DNA from: Bacteroides mediterraneensis
Lineage (GTDB): Bacteria > Bacteroidota > Bacteroidia > Bacteroidales > Bacteroidaceae
Direction: 5' to 3'
Length of the DNA stretch: 64,000 nucleotides
Assembly (NCBI RefSeq): GCF_025993685.1
Contig: NZ_DAJPEN010000001.1
Span: forward strand, 3,968,001-4,032,000
The translations under genes and the position numbers were made by a program. Below, piece by piece: positions 52,901 to 62,213 of the stretch (position 1 is the stretch's first letter; each line of letters begins with the position of its first letter). A model generated the notes under the pieces. That model saw only the letters and a list, made by a program, of their open reading frames with translations, ran no database searches and was not told the DNA's origin.

Positions 52901-54055
52901 GCCCACCCATAAAGTGCCTTGTTTGTCAATGCAGACAGCGCTGGCGATATGGGCATTTAAATTGCTTCCCGGAGAGTTGGGGGAATAGCTGAACGATTTG
53001 AACAAGGCTGCATTGGGACTGAGAAAATTCACTCCTCCTCCCCATGTGCCGGCCCAGATGTTCTGGTTGGAATCTTGAAACAGGCAGCGTACGGTCGAAT
53101 TATTCAGGTTGTATTCATTGTCTCCGGCCTGAATGAAGTGGACCTCTTCGGCTGTATTGAACATGCTTTTGGACAGGTCAATAATGGCGATGCCGCCAAA
53201 TTCCGTGGCCACCCACAGCTCGTGTTCATTGAATTGCTGGATGTCATAAATGCGGTGAGAAAGGGGAGAGCCTTTTTCTCCAAAACGGATGAAGTTTTCC
53301 GTTTCAGGTTTATAAAGTGCCAGTCCCTTTTCTGTGCCAATCCAGATGTTGCCTGTATTGTCTTTGAAAATGCATTGTACGTTGTTGCTTGGGAGGGTGT
53401 GGATGTCTTGTTTGTCGTACGTAAAGTTCTTGATTCTTTTGTCCTTGATGGAAAGGATACTCATCCCATGCTGTGCGTGTCCGATGTATAAGTTTCCTTT
53501 GTGGTCGTCTGCCACTGCCCAGACCGTATTACTGGGGAGTCCGGGGACAGTGCCCTGATTATAATGTGTGAATTTTCCGGTGGCTTTATCCAGATAGTCG
53601 ATGCCTCTCCAGTACGTGGTTATCCATAAATTTCCATCGGCTGCAACCGACAGGCTGGTGACATCGTTGGTGGCGATGCTGTTCGGGTCTTTGGGGTTGT
53701 GTTGGAAGACAATCTGCTGGCATGTCTTATAGTTGAATGCATTTAATCCTGCCCGTTGGGTGGCAATCCATAGAATAGGCTCTTTGGGGTCGTCCAACAG
53801 ACAATTTAGTTCATTGCCTGTCAAGTTGAGTGAACTCCTTTCTTCTTTTTTGTAGAATGAAGTGAAGGAATTTCCCTCCAATTTGTTCAGTCCTTCTTCG
53901 GTGGCGAACCAAAGATAGCCGTTTTTGTCTTCCGCGATGTCGATGACATAGCTGTTGGAGAGTTTTTTCTCCAGTCCTAACTTTTTAATGGTGTAGAGTT
54001 GTGCCTGGATAACAAGGGATTGCAGGAGTAAAAGCAAGGTAAAACAAGTTCTCAT
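49949..54055 (-). CDS. Hybrid two-component system regulator of the polysaccharide utilization locus
   Basis: A 1368-residue one-polypeptide sensor and regulator. After a signal peptide (FTLLLLLQSLVIQAQ) come about 14 Reg_prop propeller repeats (DKNGYLWFATEEGLNKLE is the first), a Y_Y_Y domain near 690-760 (YAYMLKGLENAWYTVKDPHN), and one membrane helix at about 778-800. In the cytoplasm: HisKA with His841 (FTNITHELRTPLTLIL), HATPase_c (DNLISNALKYTEKG, VEDTGYGIG, GTGIGLALVKNL), a receiver with phospho-Asp1144 (VVSDIMMPVMNG), and an AraC-type domain (SEIAFKVGINSNVYFRQCFK). All key residues are present. It should bind a glycan fragment in the periplasm and switch on the divergent SusC/D operon. 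Confidence 0.95.
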   Translation of the reverse strand: MRTCFTLLLLLQSLVIQAQLYTIKKLGLEKKLSNSYVIDIAEDKNGYLWFATEEGLNKLEGNSFTSFYKKEERSSLNLTGNELNCLLDDPKEPILWIATQRAGLNAFNYKTCQQIVFQHNPKDPNSIATNDVTSLSVAADGNLWITTYWRGIDYLDKATGKFTHYNQGTVPGLPSNTVWAVADDHKGNLYIGHAQHGMSILSIKDKRIKNFTYDKQDIHTLPSNNVQCIFKDNTGNIWIGTEKGLALYKPETENFIRFGEKGSPLSHRIYDIQQFNEHELWVATEFGGIAIIDLSKSMFNTAEEVHFIQAGDNEYNLNNSTVRCLFQDSNQNIWAGTWGGGVNFLSPNAALFKSFSYSPNSPGSNLNAHIASAVCIDKQGTLWVGTDGGGINVLENGQRIATYTENSGNLSGNSIQAALCDQKGNLWFGIFYGGIMFYDKHTRNFRQIFPKEQATYDVRSLFEDKEGIIWVGTSEGVFQIDRNSQKILHHINMPDNLVRSVIKDSKGQIWVGSFGSGIFLYSPNWKQLKEFNTFRGFPSNTINQLFEDSTGNIWAATGEGLVQFENQSPWKYKIFQRNEGLTNTFIWAITEDDDKNIWFSTNQGISCLSKDRQDIYNYDYRDNIPMASFMGRSVCKDKNHTLYFGSTNGLCYFTPSQILDKKQSPKAVIGKITIYEPLTSENSNETEIPLINRESIRLKFLQNNFNISFHIQDYSLNERVEYAYMLKGLENAWYTVKDPHNVTFRNLPPGKYEFQVKTRIRNQEWSDDISKVEIVIAPPLWLSWWAKILYVLGGVGILIGGLWAYKRKLNLEYLYESEKMSHEQEQRLNDERLRFFTNITHELRTPLTLILGPLEDMVKNSSLSPKDHHRISVIHQSAVRLLNLINQILDFRKTETQNKKLCVTKGNLTSAVYETGLKYKELNNNPNIQILIEVEEENMILFFDKEVIMMILDNLISNALKYTEKGYVRVRAEWVTENDVRYAQLSVEDTGYGIGKEALDHIFERYYQESGEHQASGTGIGLALVKNLVTLHEGDIQVKSLPDIGTTFYLRLQANNTYPNALHGEDIHTEEETQEVKEETMEKLEMADNAKNSRPIVLVVEDNADIRDYIADAFTDLYEVKTASNGKEGLKIATECAPDIVVSDIMMPVMNGIVMCQKLKTDIRTSHIPVILLTAKDSITDKEEGYQAGADSYLTKPFSASLLQSRISNLLAQRRLLSERFAIRPEKPQRQSMEEKRAIITESMNKLDKEFLDKITQIITESLSAAENVDITVLSNALCMSSSTLYRKVKALTGMSTNEYIRKIKMHLAEKYLLEGKYTISEIAFKVGINSNVYFRQCFKEEFGMSASDYLKQLTGTSIEDTTNEKEG

Positions 54056-54076
54056 ATCATGGATTTTTTAGCGTTT

Positions 54077-54084
54077 CAAAAATA
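54077..54084 (-). promoter_or_regulatory. -7 box of the hybrid two-component gene
   Basis: Plus-strand CAAAAATA reads TATTTTTG on the minus strand, about 22 bases before the start at 54055. The -33 element is unclear. Confidence 0.45.
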
Positions 54085-54113
54085 CGAATATTTGTGGAAT
54101 TAACAGTATGTAA

Positions 54114-54152
54114 ATCGTGCAATGAGCGATTTGTGGTCGCTCATTGCACGAT
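54114..54152. promoter_or_regulatory. Perfect 16-bp inverted repeat, likely operator of the PUL
   Basis: ATCGTGCAATGAGCGA (54114-54129), seven-base centre TTTGTGG, TCGCTCATTGCACGAT (54137-54152). It lies between divergent genes so it cannot be a terminator of either, and ends four bases before the -33 element of the SusC/D-side promoter. Confidence 0.6.
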
Positions 54153-54155
54153 AGG

Positions 54156-54189
54156 TTTTGTATTAAATTTAAGGTAATAAGTATTTTCG
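54156..54189 (+). promoter_or_regulatory. Promoter candidate of the SusC/D operon
   Basis: TTTTG (54156-54160) and TATTTTCG (54182-54189, one mismatch from TAnnTTTG) with a 21-base spacer; transcription would start near 54196, 34 bases before the ATG at 54230. Confidence 0.5.
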
Positions 54190-54229
54190 CACTCGAAAAA
54201 ATAATGTTTAATCATAAATGCTAATAATT

Positions 54230-55738
54230 ATGAGGACAAGATTCTTGAAAGTTTCTTTGCTCTGTGTGCTTTTTGCCACAGGGGTCTTTGTAACAGGTTG
54301 TAGTGATGATAATAAGTATGCGGATGTGGATGGGGAAGCACCTGTTGCAGTATTAAAAGCTGACCATATTCAGAGTGGTGCCGGACATGACTTCACGATT
54401 GAAGGAACGCTTACGGATGCAGACGGTATTTCTGCAATTAAATTGGAATGTGCAGATTTGTATCTGAACAAGACCATTGATTTGATTGATATTTATGGGG
54501 CTCCTCAAACCTCTTACGATTTGAGCTATAAATTCAGTCTGGCAAAAGATGAAGTCGGTGAACAGTTCACGGTAAAGGTAACTGTCATAGATGTCGGTGG
54601 ACGTGAGACTTCACAAGATGTGTTGATTACAATGGACGGAGATTTTGAGAATCCCGTATTTGCAGTGGCGCCGGAAGATGGTAGCTTGGTGGCTATGTTG
54701 TTGAGAGATGGAAGTGTGGATCCTTATGATATGCAGCTTCAGTTGACTGACGACCGGGCATTGAAATCTTTGTATTTGGATATCGAAGGTGCTGCGGGGT
54801 ATGAAGATGTAGTAATAGACATTGATAGTGTACCTTCTTTTACTTATACTTGGAAGATTGAATTGCCTGCTGAGAAGAAAGATTATCCGGCAACTATCGT
54901 AGTGACTGACTATGCAGAAAAAACTGATACCGTTAGATGTACGATATCTGTTACCGATGTGGTTGATTTTGAAAAAATGTATTTAGCAGATGTGGCCACT
55001 GATGCAGAACTGAATAGCGATGTATTTGGCGTCCCGATGTTGGTTAATCACGTAGGGGAATATCAGTATGAAGCTCTCTATTATAATGCGAAGAGTGGTA
55101 CGGAGATTTATTTCCTTCCGCAGAATACAAGTTTTTCTCCGATATGTTATGGTCTTGATCCTGCAAATAACGAGAGACTGACAGATAATCCTTCTTTGGC
55201 AGAACCAATTGTATTGGATCAAGCAAATGTATATTATAAGATTGATTTCAATATTCTGGAGAAGACGTACAGCATGAGTGTTTATTCCTTGGAGGAAGCT
55301 CAAGATCCATGGGATCCTACTGTGCTGACATACGGTGAGAAATGCTTTGACCTTTGGGGAGACGGTTCTGAATATATCAACTTCACATTTGGATTGACTT
55401 CTGATAATCCTACAGGTGTAAAATCATTCATTCAAGATGAAACAAATCCTCATTTGTTCTATTCTGAACCGATGGAACTGGCATCCGGTGAGCAGATGAA
55501 TTTTATTATCCATAATTATCATACTTCTGAATGGTGGAACATGGTTAGATGGTGTAGTAATACTGAAACGGATTTGGATGTCTTCAATTATTATACACAG
55601 AGCGGATCACAAAATGATAAATACACAGGACCGAAGACTGGAAATGATGTATGGTCAAAGCCCACAGTGACTGTAGGAGGTACTTATCGTTTCTACTTCG
55701 ATTCACATTTGGGTAGAGCCAAATTAGTAAAAGAATAA
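54230..55738 (+). CDS. Surface glycan-binding lipoprotein of the PUL (SusE/F-position)
   Basis: From the ATG at 54230 it is a 502-residue lipoprotein (SLLCVLFATGVFVTGCSDDN); the ATG at 54218 would add only four residues. The N-terminal half looks like two Ig-type modules (ADHIQSGAGHDFTIEGTLTD; APEDGSLVAMLLRDGSVDPY). The C-terminal half has aromatic-rich strands (MNFIIHNYHTSEWWNMVRWC, then FNYYTQSG), in the style of SusE/SusF starch-binding domains or other outer-membrane glycan-binding proteins. It precedes susC, whereas such genes usually follow susD. The ligand is not evident; family placement is by position and pattern. Confidence 0.65.
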   Translation: MRTRFLKVSLLCVLFATGVFVTGCSDDNKYADVDGEAPVAVLKADHIQSGAGHDFTIEGTLTDADGISAIKLECADLYLNKTIDLIDIYGAPQTSYDLSYKFSLAKDEVGEQFTVKVTVIDVGGRETSQDVLITMDGDFENPVFAVAPEDGSLVAMLLRDGSVDPYDMQLQLTDDRALKSLYLDIEGAAGYEDVVIDIDSVPSFTYTWKIELPAEKKDYPATIVVTDYAEKTDTVRCTISVTDVVDFEKMYLADVATDAELNSDVFGVPMLVNHVGEYQYEALYYNAKSGTEIYFLPQNTSFSPICYGLDPANNERLTDNPSLAEPIVLDQANVYYKIDFNILEKTYSMSVYSLEEAQDPWDPTVLTYGEKCFDLWGDGSEYINFTFGLTSDNPTGVKSFIQDETNPHLFYSEPMELASGEQMNFIIHNYHTSEWWNMVRWCSNTETDLDVFNYYTQSGSQNDKYTGPKTGNDVWSKPTVTVGGTYRFYFDSHLGRAKLVKE

Positions 55739-55758
55739 TTAACCAATAATCATAAAAC

Positions 55759-58700
55759 ATGAAGAAACAATTTTTAATTGTATGTCTGATGCTGCTCTCG
55801 TTGTGTGGCTATGCACAGACACTTACTGTGAAAGGAACGGTAACTTCAGCTTCCGACAAGGAACCTATGATTGGTGCCACCGTGCAGATCAAAGGTTCAG
55901 GAAATGGAACGATTACCGGATTGGATGGTGACTATACGTTGACGAACGTCTCTTCAAATGCCGTATTGGTCTTTTCTTCTATTGGATATGACACACAGGA
56001 AATCCCTGTAAATGGAAAGACGGTCATTAATGTCGTATTGAAAGAAGCTACCGAGTTGTTGGATGAAGTAGTCGTAATCGGTTATGGTACCGTAAAGAAA
56101 AGCGACTTGACCAGCTCCATTTCTACTGTAAAAGGAGAAGAAATCACGCAGTCTGTAACGGGTAACGCCATGGATGCCTTGCAAGGAAAAATCAATGGTG
56201 TGCAAGTGGCCAGCGGTGGTGGACCGGGTACTACTCCGAAGGTCTTGATTCGTGGTGTCACTACTGTCAACGGTAGTAATCCGCTTTATGTAGTGGACGG
56301 TATGCCGGTTGGTGATAACATCAATTTCTTGAACAGCAATGATATTGAATCTATGGAAGTATTGAAGGATGCTTCTGCAGCTGCTATTTATGGTACTCGT
56401 GCTTCTAACGGTGTCATCTTGATTACTACGAAAAAAGGTAAATCTGGTAAGGCAAATGTGAACTTTAGTGCTTCTGTAGGTTTCCAGACTATTGCGAAGC
56501 CGGATATGGCAGATGCCGCTGAATATAAAGAAGTATATAACAAACGTTATACGAACGATGGCTCTACTTCCAACTGGAACGATACGGGAGCTACTACCAA
56601 TCCGGGCGGAACAGACTGGTGGGATACAGTGGTCAACAAGACTGCCTTGGTTCAGAACTATGCTTTGAGTGTGGCTGGAGGTACAGACAAGCTGGTATAT
56701 AACTTCAGCTTGGGTTATTACCGTAACAACTCTCAGTTTGATGTAGGTTATTGGGATAAGATCAACGTACGTTTGAATACCGAATATACCTTTAATAAGT
56801 ATGTAAAGATGGGTGTGGACATCGCTCCCCGTATGGAATCATGGGACGATACACCGAATCAGTTCTCGTCTGCCATGTCAATGGACCCTACAACTCCTGT
56901 ATTCAAGCCGGAATCAGAATGGGTAGATAATGAATATAACAATTACCAGCGTTCTTACAACAACCAGACTTGGAACCCGGCAGGTTCTATTGCCCGTTCC
57001 AACAGTCATTCACGTGAGATGGGTGCACTCTTGAATGCTTATTTGCAGATTAACCCTATCCAGAAACTGACTTTGCGTACACAGTTTGGTACCAATGCAC
57101 ATTTCCGTCGTTCAGACAGCTTTACACCGGAATTTAGCTTGGACCCACTGGAAAAGACCGATTTGAATGAAATTTCTCGTCAGTCACAGGAATGGTTAGA
57201 CTGGAACTGGACAAACACCATTACTTATGCCGACACTTTTGCTGAAAAGCACAACTTGAATGTCATGGGAGGTTTCACTGCAGAACGTTATGCATGGTAT
57301 AATACGAAAGCTTTACGTCGTGATTTGCCGAGCAACATCGACCAGATGCAGGAAGTAAATGCCGGTAATGCAGACAATGCAGAGGCTTATGGTGAAACAA
57401 CTTTCAACTCCATGGTTTCTTTCCTGGGACGTGTGATGTATAACTATGCTAACCGCTATTATATTTCTGCTTCGTTACGTGCGGATGGTTCTTCTCGTTT
57501 CCCTGCAGGAAATAAATATGCGTTGTTCCCATCTGTATCTGCTTCTTGGCGTGTAATCAGTGAGGAATTTATGCAAAACCAGTCAATCTTCAGTGACTTG
57601 AAAGTCCGTGGAGGTTGGGGTCGTGTAGGTAACCAGAACATTGACAACAATGCTACTCTGACTTTGTTGGACCAGACACAGTATTATTTTGGTAAGACAA
57701 GTACATTGGCAAACGGTTACTTTATTTCTACCGTAGGTAATAATCAGCTGAAATGGGAAACCGTGGAAGACTGGAACGTGGGATTGGATATGTCATTCCT
57801 TGAATCTCGTTTGGGCGTGACTTTTGAATATTTCCAGAAGAAATCAAAAGACATGCTGTATGAAAAACAGAATATCTTCGCAATCGGTTATCCGAACTGG
57901 AACAGTACAGTATGGATGAACGTAGGTAGCATGAAGGCATACGGATGGGAATTAGGTTTGGACTGGCGTGATCAGAAGGGTGATTTCTCTTATAACATCG
58001 GTTTGAACTTGTCTTCTGTACGTAATAAAGCCATCAAGTTCTCTGGTGATGGACCGATTTATACCGGTGGATTCAACAGTGACCAGATTATCAGCAACGA
58101 GGATGGAGGTCTGATTTCTCGTTTCTACGGTTATGTGGCAGACGGACTGTTCCAGAACTGGGATGAGGTGTATGCACATACCGACGAACACGGAAATCTG
58201 ATTCAGCCTAATGCTCAGCCTGGAGATATCCGTTTCAAGGACTTGAACCACGATGGTAATCTGGATGCCAGCGACAAGACTTTCATCGGTAACCCTTATC
58301 CGGACCTGATGATTGGTTTGAACCTGGGATTTACGTATAAGAATATCGATTTTGCCGCCAACTTCTATGGTACTGTGGGAAATGATATCTTTAATACGAC
58401 AAAAGGATATTATTCTGGTGCCAACGGTCAGAATGTGTGGGCTGGTACACTGAATAAGGCATGGGATGGTGAAGGAACAAGCAACGACATTCCTCGCTTG
58501 TCTTATAACGACCTGAACCTGAACTATCAGCGTGTGTCCAGTTTCTATGTGGAAGATGGTTCTTATTTGCGTTGTAAATTGTTGCAGATTGGATATACTT
58601 TGCCTAAACAATGGGTAGGAGGTGCTAACTTGCGTATTTCATTCTCTGCACAGAATCCGTTTACGATTACCGGTTATTCAGGTATGGACCCGGAACGTCC

Positions 58701-58794
58701 GATGCTGGATGGTAGTGTAATTGAAACAGGTATCGATAACATTGCTTATCCGAACCCGCGTACATTCTTGTTTGGTATAGACTTTAAATTTTAA
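55759..58794 (+). CDS. susC: SusC/RagA-type TonB-linked outer-membrane glycan importer
   Basis: A 1011-residue TonB-dependent transporter. Signal peptide (LIVCLMLLSLCGYAQ), carboxypeptidase-D-like domain at about 22-110 (LTVKGTVTSASDKEPMIGAT), the SusC TonB-box region (LLDEVVVIGYGTVKKSDLTS), plug (VLIRGVTTVNGSNPLYVVDG; ASAAAIYGTRASNGVILITT) and a 22-strand barrel ending NPRTFLFGIDFKF. It pairs with the SusD lid encoded 13 bases downstream to take up oligosaccharides. No STN domain, consistent with control by the hybrid two-component system instead of a sigma/anti-sigma pair. Confidence 0.95.
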   Translation: MKKQFLIVCLMLLSLCGYAQTLTVKGTVTSASDKEPMIGATVQIKGSGNGTITGLDGDYTLTNVSSNAVLVFSSIGYDTQEIPVNGKTVINVVLKEATELLDEVVVIGYGTVKKSDLTSSISTVKGEEITQSVTGNAMDALQGKINGVQVASGGGPGTTPKVLIRGVTTVNGSNPLYVVDGMPVGDNINFLNSNDIESMEVLKDASAAAIYGTRASNGVILITTKKGKSGKANVNFSASVGFQTIAKPDMADAAEYKEVYNKRYTNDGSTSNWNDTGATTNPGGTDWWDTVVNKTALVQNYALSVAGGTDKLVYNFSLGYYRNNSQFDVGYWDKINVRLNTEYTFNKYVKMGVDIAPRMESWDDTPNQFSSAMSMDPTTPVFKPESEWVDNEYNNYQRSYNNQTWNPAGSIARSNSHSREMGALLNAYLQINPIQKLTLRTQFGTNAHFRRSDSFTPEFSLDPLEKTDLNEISRQSQEWLDWNWTNTITYADTFAEKHNLNVMGGFTAERYAWYNTKALRRDLPSNIDQMQEVNAGNADNAEAYGETTFNSMVSFLGRVMYNYANRYYISASLRADGSSRFPAGNKYALFPSVSASWRVISEEFMQNQSIFSDLKVRGGWGRVGNQNIDNNATLTLLDQTQYYFGKTSTLANGYFISTVGNNQLKWETVEDWNVGLDMSFLESRLGVTFEYFQKKSKDMLYEKQNIFAIGYPNWNSTVWMNVGSMKAYGWELGLDWRDQKGDFSYNIGLNLSSVRNKAIKFSGDGPIYTGGFNSDQIISNEDGGLISRFYGYVADGLFQNWDEVYAHTDEHGNLIQPNAQPGDIRFKDLNHDGNLDASDKTFIGNPYPDLMIGLNLGFTYKNIDFAANFYGTVGNDIFNTTKGYYSGANGQNVWAGTLNKAWDGEGTSNDIPRLSYNDLNLNYQRVSSFYVEDGSYLRCKLLQIGYTLPKQWVGGANLRISFSAQNPFTITGYSGMDPERPMLDGSVIETGIDNIAYPNPRTFLFGIDFKF

Positions 58795-58807
58795 TTCTTG
58801 AATAACT

Positions 58808-60505
58808 ATGAAACAGCTATTAGCAATATTAACATTGTTTTCCTCGCTGACCTTTACTTCCTGCGAAGACTTCCTGACGGAAGAGGTGCGTGGACAGCAG
58901 AACCTCGACACTTATTTCACTACAGCCGATGAGTGCGAGTCCTATATTACCGGCTGCTACCAGGATATTACCTGTGGCGGATGGTGGAACATCAATACGG
59001 TATGGCTTTTGTCTGAGATGTGTAGTGATGATGCATGGATGGGAAATACCACACAGAGCCAGAGTGATTATATCTCATTGGCTCATTACCAAGGTAACGG
59101 AGCAAGCAATGGTCCGATTTCCAACTTCTGGCAATATCGTTACAAAGGTATCTTGCGTTGCAATGTGGCTATCGACCGTATCGGAAATGCAGGCTTGGAA
59201 GATAAAGAACTTCAAGACCGTTTAGTGGCAGAAGCTCGTTTCCTGCGTGGATATTTCTATTTTGAACTGGCTAGAAACTTCGGAGGAGTTCCTCTGATTA
59301 CAGAGTTCAAGATGCCGGAAGAAATTCAGGGCATCACTCGTGCTTCGTTGGAAGATACTTATAAGTTTATTGAAGAAGATTTGAAGGCTGCTGCCGAAGT
59401 ATTGCCTAAACGTAGTGAATATGCCGATGCGGACATGGGTCGTGCTACCAGTGGAGCTGCACTGGGTTTGCTGGGTAAGGTTTATCTGTATCAGGAAAAG
59501 TGGACAGAAGCTCGTGATGTGTTGCAGAAACTGATTCCGGAATCTGGTTATACGGGAGAAGATGCACAGACTACCGAATATGATTTGCTTCCTGACTTCG
59601 GAGATGTATGGAACAAGAACTATGACAACAGTGTGGAAAGCCTTTTCGAAGTGCAATATGAATATCATCCTACATTGGCATTAGGAGGTTCTCTTTCAAC
59701 GGTGACTGGTGCCCGTAGCTGTGGTGCCGCATTGGGAGACGGATGGGCATGGTGCCAGCCTTCTGCCAACCTGGAAGCTGCTTATAGTGAAGATGATGTA
59801 CGTCGTGAATGGACAATTATCAAAACTGGATGTACGGAAATCAAAGGAGAAACAGCCGACAATTTTGCAACAATCTTGAAAGATAACAAAGAGATTGCTA
59901 ACTATAAGGAATATGTGGAAAGATATAATCTGCCGGAAAATTGCTTGGTAATTGATCCGTCGGGTCATAAATCAGCTCGTATCATCCGTAAATATTATCT
60001 TCCGTTGAATGACCGTCCTGAGGTGTACAACACAGACAAGAGCCCGCTGAATCATCGTATCCTGCGTTATGCGGATGTATTGCTGATGTATGCGGAAGCT
60101 TGCAACGAGTTGGGAGATGATACACATGCACAGGCTGCACTGAACCGTGTACGTAATCGTGCAGGTCTGGCTTCTGTGACGGTGACTGGTAATGACCTTC
60201 GTCATGCCATCCGTAATGAACGTCGTCTGGAACTGGCTTTTGAACAGAATCGTTTGTATGATATCCGCCGCTGGAAAGACGACAATGGCAAACCGGTAAT
60301 CGCCAACTTGATGGGTGAAAATGGTTCATTTGTGAAATGGAACACAGATCCTGCTACTCGTGATGCAATGGAATGGGATAATCAGGGTGAAGCAAGCGAT
60401 AAAGGAAAATCATTCCGTGAAGACCGCGACCTTCTTTTCCCGATACCTTTGTACGAGGTAACGATGTCGAACGGATCTATCGAACAGAATCCAAATTGGA
60501 ACTAA
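58808..60505 (+). CDS. susD: SusD/RagB-type glycan-binding lipoprotein
   Basis: A 565-residue surface lipoprotein (LLAILTLFSSLTFTSCEDFL). TPR-like helices typical of SusD are visible (VAEARFLRGYFYFELARNFG; LGLLGKVYLYQEKWTEARDV) and the C-terminal region has HAIRNERRLELAFEQNRLYD, then IRRW, and the family ending (FPIPLYEVTMSNGSIEQNPN). It caps the SusC barrel and binds the target glycan. A hairpin follows before the GH30 gene. Confidence 0.95.
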   Translation: MKQLLAILTLFSSLTFTSCEDFLTEEVRGQQNLDTYFTTADECESYITGCYQDITCGGWWNINTVWLLSEMCSDDAWMGNTTQSQSDYISLAHYQGNGASNGPISNFWQYRYKGILRCNVAIDRIGNAGLEDKELQDRLVAEARFLRGYFYFELARNFGGVPLITEFKMPEEIQGITRASLEDTYKFIEEDLKAAAEVLPKRSEYADADMGRATSGAALGLLGKVYLYQEKWTEARDVLQKLIPESGYTGEDAQTTEYDLLPDFGDVWNKNYDNSVESLFEVQYEYHPTLALGGSLSTVTGARSCGAALGDGWAWCQPSANLEAAYSEDDVRREWTIIKTGCTEIKGETADNFATILKDNKEIANYKEYVERYNLPENCLVIDPSGHKSARIIRKYYLPLNDRPEVYNTDKSPLNHRILRYADVLLMYAEACNELGDDTHAQAALNRVRNRAGLASVTVTGNDLRHAIRNERRLELAFEQNRLYDIRRWKDDNGKPVIANLMGENGSFVKWNTDPATRDAMEWDNQGEASDKGKSFREDRDLLFPIPLYEVTMSNGSIEQNPNWN

Positions 60506-60528
60506 TAGGGTAAAAAGATGAATTGATT

Positions 60529-60577
60529 ATGCCATTCAGAGGAATGTCTTAAGTTCTTCTGGATGGCATTTTTATTT
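60529..60577 (+). terminator. Hairpin with T-rich tail between susD and the GH30 gene
   Basis: ATGCCATTCAGA (60529-60540) pairs with TCTGGATGGCAT (one wobble) and is followed by TTTTATTT. It may partially terminate, lowering enzyme expression relative to SusC/D. Confidence 0.65.
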
Positions 60578-60591
60578 AAAATTTTGTAGTG

Positions 60592-62196
60592 ATGAAAAAA
60601 TATGCAATCATATTGGGCGCTTTGAGTCTGGCCGCATGCAGTGATAACACTCCCGAAAATCCTGGAGAAAATCAGGAAGAAATAGTCAGTGTGGAAAAAA
60701 ATGTAACGATTAATGCGGGACAGGCTTTTCAGACAATGGTCGGCTTTGGTGCATCCGACTGTTGGACACCTGCGTATATTGGTAAATATTGGACAAGTAG
60801 CCGTGACCGTATTTCTGAACTTTTGTTCTCCTCGGAAATTGTGGATGGACAGCCAAAAGGAATCGGACTCTCCATGTGGCGGGTAAATTTAGGCGGTGGA
60901 AGCGCAGAACAAGGCGATGGAAGTGGTATTGTAGACAAATCACGACGTGCGGAATCTTATCTGACGGATAACTTGTCGTTGGACTGGACGCGTTGTGAGG
61001 GGCAGCGGTATTTCATGAGCCGGGCTAAAGAGTTTGGAATTGATAATTTCGTTTTGTTTAGTAATACTCCTCCGGTGCAGTACACCTTGAACGGAAAGGG
61101 ATTTTCCCAAAATGGAGGCAGTGCGAACCTGAAATCAGAGTGCTATGATGATTTTGCTTCTTATATGGCGGAGGTCGCTAAACATTATGTGGATGAAGGA
61201 TATCCGGTCAGCCATATCTCTCCGGTGAATGAACCGCAGTATAATTGGGATGGGAATGGTCAGGAAGGTAGTGGCTGGAAGAATGAGGAAGTGGCTAAAC
61301 TGGCTCGGGAGCTTGATGCTCAGCTGACTCAAAAAGGTCTTTCTACTAATATTTTATTAGGAGAATCCGGAGATTGGGAGTATCTTTACAAGGTGAAGGA
61401 TGATGCGAACCGCAGTAATGTACTTTCGGCCTTTTTCTCTTCTTCATCTCCTGCCTATGTGGGTAATCTGTCGCATGTGGAGAAGTTGATTTGTGGACAT
61501 AGTTATTGGACAGATGGCACGTGGGATGGAATGCGTGACGTGCGTAAAAAAGTGGCACAGGCTGCCGAACAGTATGGGGTAGATGTGTGGCAAAGTGAAT
61601 GGAGTATGCTGGGCGATAATTATAGTTCGTCGGAATTTGTCGGATATGATGCCGCTTCAGAAATGGATATCGCTTTGTATATGTCGAAAGTCATTCATAA
61701 CGACCTGACGGTGGCTAACGTTACTTCCTGGAATTATTGGGTAGCAATGGATGTGTCCAGATGGGGACAGAAGAACCGTTTCTTATTGGTGGCATTGACT
61801 CCTAAAGGTTGGGCCGGAGACAAGGAAAGCATAGATAATCTGGAAGAAGAAGGAAGCTTCAATGCGACTTCAACTTTGTGGGTATTGGGTAATTACAGCC
61901 GTTTTATCCGTCCTGGATATCATCGGATTTCTATGACATTGAATGAGTCGATGAGTTTCTTCGGTTCTGCCTGGATGTCACCGCAGCAGGATTGCATTGT
62001 AGCGGTGTACACGAACTTGTCGAGCAAGGGCATTCGTTTGAACGAAACACGTCAGAATTGGGGTGGAGAACCGAAAACCATCAAGACGTATACCACTTCG
62101 GGCACCAAGCAATTGGTTGAGAAAGTTGTGCAAGAGGGAGACCCCGTGGTGTTGGATGCGGAAAGTGTGACTACTGTAGTGTATGAACTGAAATAG
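60592..62196 (+). CDS. Glycoside hydrolase family 30 lipoprotein, probable endo-beta-1,6-galactanase
   Basis: From the ATG at 60592 (a GTG lies three bases upstream) it is a 534-residue lipoprotein (YAIILGALSLAACSDN). It has the GH30 (beta/alpha)8 plus side beta-sandwich layout: QTMVGFGASDCWTPAYIG early, GLSMWRVNLGGGSAEQGDGS, the acid/base Glu214 in SPVNEPQYNWDG and the nucleophile Glu336 in VWQSEWSML. The LGGGSAEQGDGSG motif and the Asn/Trp near the active site remind me of GH30_5 beta-1,6-galactanases, but GH30 beta-1,6-glucanases remain possible. As an outer-membrane lipoprotein it would cut the polymer before import by SusC/D. Confidence 0.75.
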   Translation: MKKYAIILGALSLAACSDNTPENPGENQEEIVSVEKNVTINAGQAFQTMVGFGASDCWTPAYIGKYWTSSRDRISELLFSSEIVDGQPKGIGLSMWRVNLGGGSAEQGDGSGIVDKSRRAESYLTDNLSLDWTRCEGQRYFMSRAKEFGIDNFVLFSNTPPVQYTLNGKGFSQNGGSANLKSECYDDFASYMAEVAKHYVDEGYPVSHISPVNEPQYNWDGNGQEGSGWKNEEVAKLARELDAQLTQKGLSTNILLGESGDWEYLYKVKDDANRSNVLSAFFSSSSPAYVGNLSHVEKLICGHSYWTDGTWDGMRDVRKKVAQAAEQYGVDVWQSEWSMLGDNYSSSEFVGYDAASEMDIALYMSKVIHNDLTVANVTSWNYWVAMDVSRWGQKNRFLLVALTPKGWAGDKESIDNLEEEGSFNATSTLWVLGNYSRFIRPGYHRISMTLNESMSFFGSAWMSPQQDCIVAVYTNLSSKGIRLNETRQNWGGEPKTIKTYTTSGTKQLVEKVVQEGDPVVLDAESVTTVVYELK

Positions 62197-62213
62197 GAAC
62201 CAATAAATTGAAG

